A stretch of DNA of 64,000 bases from Hypomyces perniciosus (taxonomy: Eukaryota > Ascomycota > Sordariomycetes > Hypocreales > Hypocreaceae), in the NCBI GenBank assembly GCA_008477525.1, contig SPDT01000005.1, positions 1,798,001-1,862,000 on the forward strand, given 5' to 3'. A model generated the notes under the pieces. The model was not told the origin of the DNA. It searched no databases and saw only the letters and a list, made by a program, of their open reading frames with translations. Below are positions 47,982-59,013 of the stretch, in pieces. The stretch's first letter is position 1; every line of letters starts with the position of its first letter. The position numbers and the translations under genes are program-made.

Positions 47982-50501
47982 GCTGGGGAAGCGCTCAAGG
48001 AGATGAGACACGGCGCAGATGACGATATCGGCGATCCGGGGGAGAGAGCCCGTCGCAGAGTATCGGTCATGACAGAGCGGAGGCTGACGACGCGATCAAA
48101 AGCGGCGCTCACGGGCTGGCAGCCATGTCCCAGCTTCGGCGGCAGCTTCGGGGGGGGATGGAGGTTTGACGGCGTCCAAGGCCGGAGGACGGCGGATTGG
48201 AGATGGGGAAAGCAGGCGGATGGGTCGGAGTCGGATAAAGGAAGCAGAAAGAATCGTGGGATCTTCCACTGGAGGAGCCGTATCGTCGTGCCTAAGCCAA
48301 CCTGTCGGCCGGAATTCCCAGCACCACCAAGGCCGGCAGCCTAACAGCAGCTACGTAGCGCTACCAATTGAACCAACCAACCTCTAATACTTATCTTTCC
48401 GACCTCGCTAGCAGGCAAGTCCCCCTCAATGACAGAACCCGGAAGAGCGTCCCCACGATCCACTGTGCGCCAGGCAAAGATCCGTTTGGTCCAACCGATG
48501 CTCCCGATGCGAACAGGGCCCGGATTGCGTCGTTACCTATCCGAATCTGTCCGGAGCAGCAGCGTGGGATAGTAGTAGTTCAAGGTATGAGGTAGTACGG
48601 AGTAGTCCTACTACGACCTAGAAGTGCTAGGTAGGTAGGGTAATAGTGGTCCGTACCAGCGCTGAAACGGTGGCAACGGGCCTTTGGACAAGCCCCCAGG
48701 CTATCTGATAATACTACTCTGTGCCGGCTTGCCTGTTGGTTGGAGAAGAGTTAATAGTTGTAACTGGTTAGAGAGACGATGAGAGAGAGAACCCTGGAGA
48801 GGCTAGAGAGCCGGCTGGTATGTCAAGCGCCACCGCGCAGAGCCTGACGGCCGCAGCCGCTCCACTGAAGGCGATTGTAGCGTGCACGGGGGTTCAGACG
48901 GCGTCTTGATGGGCTGGAGTGCCGCAGCCAGAAGCCCACATCTCATCCACTGAAGCAAGCTGTGTAGCCCTGCCCTAGGTAGAAGCCTAGAAGCCCTGTC
49001 CGGATTGTCGGGGTACAAAGTACATGCCCCTCATGGATTCGGTTTGTGATTTTTGGCTCTTCTGGGGCTGTGGGCATGTGCAGCAAAGCCAAGTCAATAC
49101 TTTGCTGCTCTGGACACGCAAGTGTGTGGTAAAGAGAAAAAAAAAAAGGTCCAGATGCGACTCTGCAATGCAACGTAATTCACCATCAGCTTTCTTGCTC
49201 CCAAGGCCCGATTGATTGATTAAATGGAGGGAAGAGAGTCTAGAAGAGACCATTGAATGCAGCAACGCTTGTCCCGCGCCGGGGTTTGGGAGTATTGGAG
49301 CAGCGCTCGGTACATCGGCAGAGGCTATCTGATGTTAATCAGAAACGATATATGACGCACAAATCGCTAACGCCCATCCGGACAGCGCCATGTATATCGC
49401 ATCAAGCGGGTACGAAGTAGGACGGAGTACATGCAGCCGCTATCGTTCAATTCAACCGCCACTACCCCCACTTGTCTCCAGAAACTACCACCAGCGAGCG
49501 CTATTCCCCACGTGCGCTTCTCTCTTTGTTTCGGAGGTCTAGCATCACACAGAAGAGACGCAAAAGATGATGATGGTTCCGGGAATCCGTCTCACCCCCG
49601 CCATTGCGTGACAGCAACGATCTAGCAGATTCCAAGCGAGCCTAGCAGGGCTAATTGATGCTCCGACCGACTTCGTACGAGTATGTATCTGTACGTACCA
49701 ATCAAGCGTCTGAAATCCAACGGGCAGAAGGAGATACAGGTGCAGGTGCAGGTGCAGATGCAGATGCAGAGGAGGGTGTGGTGGTGGGCTCATGTCCGTA
49801 TCACTTGCCGAATATTATTAGATACCTAAGGTAAGGTAATACTACTCGGAAAAGGCTGTGGCCAATTTCCAGCCTCAGCTGCGATTAGTTATACATACGC
49901 AAATACGCACTACTACCACTTCGTACAGAGTACAGAGTACAGCTGAGCTTGGCGACCTTTTCCAGGTCATCTTGACAACGCGCGTATTGCTGGCAGGGCC
50001 CTGCTACTGACAGCTGCTGTGATAACTTCCGTTTCTTCTTCTTCTTCTTCTTCTTCCACACTCACCCATTCAGTCACGTCACCCCTAGCTTGATATAGAA
50101 ATCTTACACTTTTCATCATCACTACCATCAATCAGTCAGTCAGTCCATCAGACTTGTCCTTTATATTTTGGCGTCCCCGCCCGTTATGACTCATGGCTGT
50201 GTCTTTGTAACGTGTTGCTGATGCCGCGCCATTTTCATTCGTCGCTTCGAACAGCGATTCTTGCGCGCTTTTCGCCTACATAGAGAGAGGGAGAGGGAGA
50301 GGGAGAAGCAAAAGAGAGACAAAAGAGAGACAAAAGAGAGAGACAAAACCAAAACCGACGACACCCGCCCTTCCGATTTCTGCGCGTCTTCCTCGGATTC
50401 TTGTCTCACATAAGCCGCTACTACCACCCTCGCATTCTGCGGCTTAAAGTCGCATTTACTGCTTAGCTACCCAGGCGCAGAACCCGATTTTTGCGACAGA
50501 T
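47982..50501. other. 2.5 kb divergent intergenic region upstream of phosphate transporter
   Basis: Contains motif copies near 48595, 49412-49430 and 49920-49942, an AGGTGC/AGATGC repeat (about 49736-49768), a CTT repeat (50036-50057) and GAGAGG/ACAAAAGAGAG repeats (50281-50345). No convincing gene. Confidence 0.5.
50281..50345. repeat. Purine-rich GAGAGG / ACAAAAGAGAG repeats
   Basis: Tandem purine-rich units in the probable leader or promoter of the phosphate transporter gene. Confidence 0.8.
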
Positions 50502-52719
50502 ATGCCCCTAGATCTGGGCAGTTCAGGGCGGAGAAATCGTGGGTTCCTCGGCGCTGATAGCTCTGCATTGCCATCCCAGGATCTTCAGGTGCGTCATGAG
50601 AATATCCATCCGGACTACTACCCAAAAATCCTGCGAATTAGAGCCGGTAAAACCGCATCGACCCACAACGCATACATATGTACATGATGCGATGCCCTAT
50701 TATTGTCGAGAATCTCTCTAACGTGGCCATTGCTCTCCTCTAGGATCGCCACCAATTGCGGTACGAGCTTGACCTAAACTCCTGGAACTTCCGCATCTGG
50801 GGTGTTGCTGCATCGGGCTTCCTTACCGACTCGTGCGTTCCCCACGCATTCATCCCATATCAATATCAATGACCCATTGTCTAACCTGTGCAGATACAAC
50901 CTCTTCTCCACCAATGTCATCCTTTCGTCTGTTGCCTTTGTGTACTGGCCGTACGGAAAGGAATGGCCTGGCCTACTCATCAACCTCTTCACCCTCATAG
51001 GCTCAGTCATTGGCCAAGTGCTCTTTGGCTATCTTGCTGATCGCTATGGCCGAACTCGGCTTTATGGAATCGAGCTGGTCCTCGTTATCGTCTCAACCAT
51101 TGGCGTAGCCACCAGCAGCCATGGGTATGGCGACATGTCCTTTCTCGGACTCTTCATCTGGTGGCGATTCGTCATGGGCATTGGTATGTTCTCCACCCTT
51201 TCTATTCTCAGAACGTATACTTATTGTCAATGGCCAGGTATCGGTGCAGAATATCCTCTCAGCGCAGTCATCACTTCTGAGTGGTCCAGTACTCAATCAA
51301 GAGCCAGCATGCTTGCGAGTGTGTTTCTCATGCAGCCTATTGGCCAGGCCCTGGCTCAGGTCGTTGGGTTGTTGGTACTTCTCGGCTTCGAAAACTCCAG
51401 AAAGCTCCAGGAGATGCGCTGCGGTCTTGATACCCTCTATGATGAGGAATGCAAACGAGCAGTAGATGGTATATGGCGCATCGTCATCGGGTCAGGCGCC
51501 GTGCCGGCCCTCCTTGCCATCATTTTTCGATTCTTCCTTTTCGACTGCGGTCTCTACAGCCTCGAGGTCAAGAACAAACCCGCGGTTGCTATCATGAATA
51601 CACAGAGGGTGTACGGTGCCCCGTCAGGTGGTATTTCCAATAACTTTCAGATGAACCCTCCGAACAGTATGCACCCGGAAAACTCTCCTGGGCCAATGCC
51701 CATCCAATTTTCCAAGGAAGACCTCTACCATTATTTCATACGGGACGGCAACTGGTACTATCTCCTTGGAACATCGGCGGCATGGTTTTTCTTGGATGTG
51801 AGTTTCTACGGTCTCTCGCTTGATAATAGAGGAACATTGTCCGATATGTGGGCAAAATCACCTCCAGTTCCAATCAACAATCAGCTAGAATGCTGGAACT
51901 CGTCGTTGCCGGGAGGAAACTCCACCGTTCCCACGTGGCTAAAGAAGGGCGTCCCCTTGTGGCAAACAGATGCCACACATCCTTGTAACACGATTTACGA
52001 TGTCTTGGTCGAACAGACTAGGCAATACCTCCTGACAGTTTCTTTAGCTTCGATCGCCGGGAGCCTTTGCTTCATACTCTTTGCAAACCGCATTCCGCGG
52101 AGGAAGTGGCTTACCGTTTCGTTCTTTGTTCTTGCCATCTTTTTTGTCATCACCGGCGGCGTGTACTACGGGGTTCATCTGCAGTCGGGTGCTCCGGCCA
52201 CAGTGGTGTTTGTGGCAATCTGTCATTTCATGTTTAATTTTGGTACGCAGTCATGGAAAGGAGCCGGAGTGAGTGCCAAGGCTAATCATCTTCACAGGTG
52301 CAAACACTTTGACATTTATTATTCCAGCCGAGATATTCCCCACGTGTTATCGATCTACTTGTCATGGCATCTCAGCGGCGGCAGGCAAATTCGGCAGTAT
52401 TGTTGCGGTGCTAATTGTATACGGCATCAACTCAACCTACAAGAGTGAGAGCCGCCAGGGACTCATCTTCCTCCTGTTCGGCTCCGTTGCCGCCTTTGGT
52501 GCCATCTTCTCGTGGGCATACTTACCGGATCCTCAGCGCTGGGTCGACAACGGGGAAGGGAAGAAGTATCTCGAGACGAAAGATCTCGAAGAGCTTGGTG
52601 AGGGTCGTGTCAGGGCTCGTCAAGGAGGAGAGGTGGTGACATTTAGTGAGAAATGGGCAGACATTAGAAGGAGGAGGGATGTGGTGCGTGAACGGGGTCG
52701 GCGTCCATCGTCTGTATGA
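50502..52719 (+). CDS. Major facilitator phosphate transporter (Pho84-type)
   Basis: Five exons, 50502-50588, 50744-50832, 50894-51183, 51238-52242 and 52298-52719, join in frame to 630 residues. The first membrane segment starts [26 protein letters not shown], typical of the phosphate:H+ symporter (PHS) family, which contains Pho84. Other marks are [19 protein letters not shown] (MFS loop 2-3 signature), [16 protein letters not shown] and [35 protein letters not shown] long hydrophilic central loop separates two six-helix halves. It contains inserts ([17 protein letters not shown] and a glycosylation-rich [12 protein letters not shown] stretch in a predicted outer loop). The 54-nt third intron has no stop and is a multiple of three, so retention would add 18 residues. 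Substrate assignment rests on family motifs. Confidence 0.9.
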
Positions 52720-52869
52720 AGCGAATTTAGGGTATATATTTTGGCGCCTGGGATTGTGAACATGTTTGTATTTTGTGTACTTATTTAATATGCGACATTA
52801 TCAACGTATGTCTTGGGATATACATAGAGCATGGGACTGGCGAGGTTCAAAAGGATGGAAACCGCCATT
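52720..52869. other. Short convergent spacer
   Basis: Only 150 bp separate the stops of the phosphate transporter and the GST fusion gene, so their 3' untranslated regions probably overlap. Confidence 0.6.
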
Positions 52870-54885
52870 CTAGCCCATGGGCGCCGCCGCCATCACAGGA
52901 TCAGATAAAGGGGCCACAGAATTCTGAAGAAGCAAATCCGCCGTATCAGGATACAGATCATCCGCACTCATCGTCGCAGCCACGTGAGGATTCTTCTCCA
53001 GGGCTTCCAGCCAGCGATGCCATCTCGTTCCAGGGACGAGCCCAGCCCACCAGCCGCTGATATGGTGGCGCAGGAGGCGGTCCAGACGGAGGGCGAAGGG
53101 AGCAAAGTGGATGTCGACGAGGCAGAGAGAGGAGCCGAGGAAGAAAGGGCCGTGTTCATCGGCGGCGAGGAGGAGGCTGGTGAGGCGGGATTGGAGATGG
53201 TCGGGTTGGGGGGAGGGGGTTTGTAAGGCGGAGAGGAAGCTGGGGATGATTTGCGTATTGATCTGTTAGAGCACGTTTTGTTAGAAAGGGGCTTCTGGTG
53301 GTAAACTGGGAAGAAGGGGGGGGGGGCTTGCATGGTCGATCCAAAGGCGGCAGTTGGCTTTTAGACGTGGATCGGAGGGATAGAGAGGGACGGTATCGTA
53401 TACGTCTTCCAGCTGTTGAAGGCTTTGTTAGTGTTGATCGACAAGGCAGAATAAGAAGGAGAAAAAGATGTAACGTACATATTCTAGAATGACGGCACTC
53501 TCGGAACACGCCCACTCACCCTGGCGGATGGATGGAATACGACCTCTTGGATTTGCTTCGAGCAGAGACGTCGGCATGGATCTCTTCAATGGGTCCGTTT
53601 CGACGTATTGATAGACCAGGCCCTTTGCCTCAAGAGCGATCCATATTCGTTGTGAAAAGGGGCTGCGTGTGTTCCAAGACACGGTCAGACAGGCTATAGG
53701 ACAAAGGGGGGAAACATAACGTAGAAGAAGAAGTTCTCACCAGAAACAAGCTGCGTACAGCTTTAGATCACACTCTTTGCTGCGTTTCTTGACCGTCGCT
53801 TGAGCTGCACCCGTAGCTTTTCTCTGCGGCAGTTTCTGCAAGCCATGTCAGATAATAACCCCTCCCCCCAAGATATAGGAAGAACAAAAAGGGGCACTCA
53901 CCTGCGTCTTCTTCACCCCCTTCTCCTGCTGCGCAACATATCTCTGTACGCTATTCTTCTTAATCTCGTCGCTCTTCTCCAGCGTGTGCTTATGCGGTCC
54001 CGCAACCCCGTCGCCCTTACCGTTGCCTCCATTCCCATTCACCCTCTGGATGGTCCAGAACCGCTGTCCCGCGGCCACACTCCCCGAGCCCGCCGCGATC
54101 GCCGCCGCAACCTCTCTGTCCAGCGCAGCCTCGGCTCCCACACTGGGGAAGTACTCGGTGATCTTGATCTTGACGTCGCACAGGTCGCGCTCGCGGGCGC
54201 TGCGCTTGCGTTTCTTCTTGTTAGGGTCATCGGACTTGGGCGTTCCGGGAGGACGGCCCTTCATGCGGCAGTCCCAGTAGTGGGAGATGAAGGGCTTGCG
54301 CTTGTAGCGCTGGGTGGAGCGGTGGGAGTAGACGTTGTCGACGTGCGGGAAGTACGTCTCGAACTGCTCGTGGGTGAGGACGATGATGTCGTCGACGTGG
54401 AAGAGTTTCTGGCGCCAGGCGTGAAGGTCTGGAGGGTGGACGACGAGCTCGCCATCGCCGAGTTTGTATGGCGTGTCTTCATGATGGCGATGAGATTGCT
54501 CGTCCTCTAGGCTGCCGCCAGTACTGGTGCCTGGGACAGCTGTTGGGGTTAGAATGCCAAATTGCCCTGCCGCTGCTGTTCTGGTAGTTTGATGCTGGTG
54601 GTGGTGGTGATGCTGATGCTGATGCTGTTGCTGTTGCTGTTGCTGTTGTGGAGGAGGAGGTCGTCGTGGTTGATAGGCGATCTGCTGTCCAAACGCCCCA
54701 GACGGATGACGATACGCCTCATCCAAGGGTGTATATCCTTCAATGCCAGCCCCAACTCCTACTCCTACTCCTACTCCCACTCCCACTCCCACTCCCAAGT
54801 CCAGACCAACCCGAAAATGATGCCCTCCGTTGGGAATCCCTCCTCCGTGTCCGGAGCCCACAAACGGCCCTCCCGGCGCCGTCAT
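52870..54885 (-). CDS. Fusion of DNA-binding-like N-terminus with glutathione S-transferase
   Basis: Five exons, 54885-53902, 53835-53741, 53662-53479, 53412-53332 and 53262-52870, join in frame to 578 residues. The N-terminal half has a Val-Gly repeat (residues 32-45), a Gln/His run (79-99), then GELVVHPPDLHAWRQKLFHV, SHYWDCRMKGRPPGTPKSDD and basic KKKRKR (about 223-228), looking like a nuclear or DNA-binding module. The C-terminal 220 residues are a complete GST: LKLYAACFCPFSQRIWIALEAKG, with a Cys-Pro-Phe active site whose Cys codon is split by intron 2, then NPRGRIPSI, SESAVILEYLEDV and an all-helical second domain ending NPHVAATMSADDLYPD. Cys as catalytic residue suggests omega-like thiol transfer rather than classical conjugation. 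The fourth intron begins GC instead of GT (GCAAGC...TAACAG). I recall similar N-terminal/GST arrangements in other filamentous fungi, but no established function. An upstream in-frame extension exists; the ATG at 54885 is the best start. Confidence 0.82.
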
Positions 54886-56049
54886 TGGGTTTTGGGGGGT
54901 CCCTATAACGGAGCCCTGTAAGCGCCTATAATCGCCTGTGAGCGCAGGGCTACAATCAGCTGATGTCCGGTTTGCTTGCTGCTTTAAGGCCAGCAGCCGC
55001 GTTATGCTGTCGTCGCTTTTCGCTTTCTGCTTTCTGGTGTCGATTGCAATGGCGGGGTTTGGCGGGGAAGAAAGGCGGCAACGTGTGCACGGGCCACTGA
55101 TTACCCCATGATTAAACATACATAGGTACGAAGTTACATACGTACTAATACAGTAAACCCTGTCTATAACGATACTCACGGTTGCACTGGCGCTATCGGT
55201 ATACAAAGGTTATCGTTAGAACCAGGTTTTTGTGGGTAATGTACTACACTAATAAATCTATACTTGATTTGCACTTAAAGCTATTATTAGATACTTTTTA
55301 ATAAAATCCTGCTTTTTCGGAGCAGTATTTCTTTAAAGGCATTTTTAAAGTTAAGAAAATAAGCTTGCTAAATCCTCTTAATATCTCATAAGTCAGTATT
55401 CCCTTTATTAAGGAACGCCCATTTATCAGATAATGACTTAGAAATCGTTGATTGAGCGAATTTGTGATCGAATTCCAACGAGGCCTATTCTGCGAGCTGC
55501 TTTTAGTTCTAACCTAGGAATTCGCGGCGTTTTCTGCATAATAATTGCCGTTGCTTCTGCAAAATAGCAACACGACATTGCCTTTCCGTAGGAATTATCG
55601 TAAAATTAATAAAAAATGCGTCTTTATTGTTGTTATAATGCTGCTGTTGTAATATAAAAGGAGGAAAATGCAGTTAAAGCTGGTGAAATTAGCGTGCCTA
55701 AAAAGGCGGCTGTAACGATATTTTCGACATTTATATGTATTACTAAGCAGAATCCTAACGATATCGCGAGTACTCACCAAAACTCCCAAATATCAATCAT
55801 GACGGGTATTATCCATATTTTCCCCCGCGCCAACCGTGATATGATCCCTCTGCCATCAAATAGCCTGTAATAGATACTAATACAGCTAGAAAGAAAAAAG
55901 AAAAGGAAAAAGATTGTCTGAGCCGCCCATAAAAACGCCAATCATCCAAGTCGTATCCAAACTGACGTAAGAAACATCTCGCCGTGGAATAGCAGAAAGA
56001 GCCTTGTCCGCAATCCCTTTCTTGAAAATCTCCCAACATTATATCAGCC
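54886..56049. other. Intergenic region with AT-rich insertion
   Basis: About 1.16 kb lying upstream of the fusion gene and downstream of the Zn2Cys6 gene. Its middle 600 bp are distinctly AT-rich and described separately as a possible transposon relic. The edges (54886-55140 and 55780-56049) have normal composition; one TACGAAGTTA near-motif lies at about 55126. Confidence 0.5.
55150..55770. mobile_element. Possible relic of a Tc1/pogo-like DNA transposon
   Basis: Composition drops sharply to AT-rich compared with the flanks. Near the left edge CCTGTCTATAACGATA is followed 45-60 bases later by its imperfect inverse TATCGTTAGAACCAGG. The word AACGATA (either strand) recurs near 55168, 55212, 55714 and 55757, resembling subterminal repeats of fungal DNA transposons. 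All frames are broken by stops and no transposase motif can be read. Reading it as an element degraded by mutation (for instance RIP) is inference; it could be ordinary AT-rich spacer. Confidence 0.35.
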
Positions 56050-59013
56050 TCATGGCGCATTGCCCGAATCCCACGACGACAGGTCCATGGCATCCATAGG
56101 CCCCATGTTCATCAGTGCCCTCAGAACGCCTTCTCCCACCGGCTGTATACCCGGCGGTTGGCCATTCATGCCTCCCCAACTATTGGACATTCCATACCCT
56201 CCCGGCGGCCCTCCCATCCCTGTGTTCATTGTAAATCCGTTAGGGTCGCCGTAATACATCTGGTGGCTGCTGGTATCGACTCCTCCGTGGTTCATAATAT
56301 TCTGCTGGGGAGAGATGGGGCTTGCCCGATATGTGTCGTGCCCAGATGTGCCCGTACCCATCGTACTCGGACCAAGATGTGACTGGACGTCAGATGCGCC
56401 GCCGCTGGAGTTTGGTGTCCGGCCGGCTGATTGCCCTCCATCCGGCGACCCTGAAGGATCCCGGTTGTCCCCATTGGCATTTCCAAAGCCATGCAGAGGC
56501 CCACCTCCGCCCCCGGGTTTCTCGTATACACTCCCGGAGTTGGGTGTTAGGACTGGCATCTGCTGCTGTGCCGACAGCCATGATTGCGGTCCGTAGCCAT
56601 TAGGTTGAGAAGTTGCCATACCTTGGCTGTCCCCATGAGGCTCGGTGATGTCGGGTGCTGTAGCGATATTGCCGTCGTCGCCCACCACCTTCATGAAATT
56701 GCACTCGTTACGATACGACAGGATTCCCTTGGCACCGTCGACAGTGTCACAGGCAGCCCCAGTCCTCACACTGATGTCCTTGGGATCTCCGGACTGTGCC
56801 ATGTCAGAAATATTGCTCCCGAGTTTTATGGCAGAGGGACTTACACTATCGTCGGGATGAGGAAATACGTGTCTCAGCCTGGGAATCTTCGCGGCCAGTA
56901 CCTCGAAATCCACCTCTAGCTGGACAAGGAAGGACTCCGTCAGGGGATTACGTCTTTTGAGCGCGTTCATCGCCGAGATGAGGAACCCCAGACTGTCAAT
57001 CGTCTGAGCGTCATCAGGTTTACTCTTAAGATATTGAATAAACACTCGGGCAGATACGTAGAGACAGAATGCAATGAAGGGGTTCATCTGAAGTCCAAGG
57101 CTTGTCAGCAGCTGCCATTATCAACGTCATCTCTTCGATGGATAAAGAAAGTACTTACAGCCGACAAGTCCATGTGGGATACCGTCCTCATGACGCTGGC
57201 AATCTCGTTCGCTGCTGTGATGCAGCGAATTTTACTCTCTGCGCTGACAGCTGATAGAGCCTTAGACTTGTCTGCCTTGAAGATGGCAGCTTGGTGTAAG
57301 CAGATTGTAGAAGTGTGGATGCTCATATTGGTAAAGACGATGTTGGGGTTCCCTAATCCGGCGGGGAGCTTTAGGTGAGAGGGGAGGCAGAGGGAGGTGT
57401 TGAGGAGAATATTGTCCATTTGTCGATGGCGCTTCCAGAAGGGGCCATTGATGTCGTTCTCGTCATCTTCATCGGGTCGGTGCAAGTGTACCAGATTGCG
57501 CCCGAAAAGAGACGCCATGAGGACAATGCTACCAAGTGATGAGAGCTTGGCGGCCCCTGATGGACTTGTACACTCCTCCAGCGTCTGGGTCTGCTCCGGT
57601 CGGCTCATGTCGAAGGCTTCTTCGGAGGATGGAAGGTTCGTCATGATGTCCCTTTCATCTATCGTCATAGGCCAGCCAGTGCCAATGCTGGCGTACCTAT
57701 CTTCGCAGAATGCCATCCAAAAGGTTCGCCGCCGCTCCTCCCGTTCGGTCCAATCTTTCGGTGGCGGCAGGCACTGTTTTACGTCCAGACCGGTTCCATC
57801 CAGTCGATGCAGCCCGATCCTGGGCCAGATTAGCCTACCATTGCTCTCTCACAGGAGGGAGGGGAGGATTGTGTTGGGACCTACATTTGAGCCAGGCGAA
57901 CAGCTGAGCCGGTGTTGATCCAGGCCCTGGGGAAGTACATCATCTTCATCTCGTAGCAGGCCAGCAAGACGTGCGTCTGGCAGTGAGCCACGGAGACCAT
58001 GTGTTCTCCAAATCCCTTGATATAATCGGCCTCGACGTACTTACGTGTCCTCTGGTAAAATAGGTCTTTGAGATCAGTATACTTCTCTGAGATGGAGCAC
58101 GCCAATGTCCACATGGCATAGCGCAAACAAACCGGGGGGCGTTGGTTCGGGGCCCTACAAGTCAAAGGTCAGCTTCATTTGCTATTCATGAGCCCGGGGC
58201 TAGGGCGACAGATGGTTCGCATACAAGTTCATAGCCGCGAGGTATCGGTATCTGTGTATCATGGGCATGGACGGATGAACCTTCTCAAAGTAAATCTGGT
58301 GTAATTCGTCGATGGTCTCTTGCGGCGGCAGCGGCTCCTCCAGTCCCAAACCAATCATCTCCCACGTAAAGTTTCCTCCCATGTTGTTCACTGGTATGCC
58401 CATGTTGGTGCTGAAGTTGAAGTCGTCCATAGGCCCCGCCTGAGGTGGCGACTCGCCGTTGAAGTTCCAGCGCTCTTCCCCACTCATGCCAATGGCAGAG
58501 TTAGATACAGGCACGGGTGGGATCCCATTTGACTGATGGCTAGGGGCGGTGGGCATTGGCATCCCCATAGGTTTTGTGGCGCTCTTGGTAGTAGGCGGTT
58601 CCTGAGTTTTTAAGAGGGTTTCAACTTGTTCTGCGCCAAAAGCCGGTCAGCAACTTCCATCGATAATACTGCATGTCCTCTCCAACAATGAGAATGATGG
58701 GATAAAAGAAGAGTGTCGTTCGCTCACTCAGTCGTTCCTCTAGCGCCTTGACATATCCACGCTTCGGGCCACTCTTCCTCCGCTGCTCATCGTAGGCACA
58801 ATTATGCCCCAGTCTCGAGCAAGTGCTACAGCTGGGCCGCACTCCATCACACTTGAGCTTGCGCTTCCTGCAAATCATGCACGCAAGGCGCTTCGGCTTG
58901 GGCACGCTGGAGTTGTCAGGCGGCGCATCTCGGGGCGTCATATTCTCGTCAGGATTGCTGGGGCTCTTGCCCAGCGGGTTGCAGGACGAACCCTGGTCCG
59001 AAGAGTCGGTCAT
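56050..59013 (-). CDS. Zn2Cys6 binuclear cluster transcription factor
   Basis: Five exons, 59013-58728, 58630-58225, 58154-57885, 57819-57159 and 57087-56050, join in frame to 886 residues. Residues 45-72 form the C6 cluster CMICRKRKLKCDGVRPSCSTCSRLGHNC, followed by the linker RKSGPKRGYVKALEERLKQVETLLK, a short coiled coil split by intron 1. The middle carries the fungal-specific transcription factor domain (HPSMPMIHRYRYLAAMN, LRYAMWTLACSISEKY, SAVRLAQMIGLHRLDG, ERRRTFWMAFCEDRYASIGTGWP). The C-terminus is Gly/Pro/Met-rich and ends NMGPMDAMDLSSWDSGNAP. The linker and domain order recall regulators of polysaccharide or sugar use, but I cannot name the orthologue. All splice junctions keep frame and introns are 65-97 nt. 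Confidence 0.88.

Noticed and set aside
53428..53682. GST fragment as a separate small gene
   Set aside because: It lacks an ATG; the upstream exons splice into it in frame and rebuild the Cys-Pro-Phe active site, so it is part of the fusion gene.
42698..59013. Secondary-metabolite gene cluster
   Set aside because: Two regulators, a transporter and a GST occur here, but no polyketide synthase, peptide synthetase, terpene cyclase or P450 is present.
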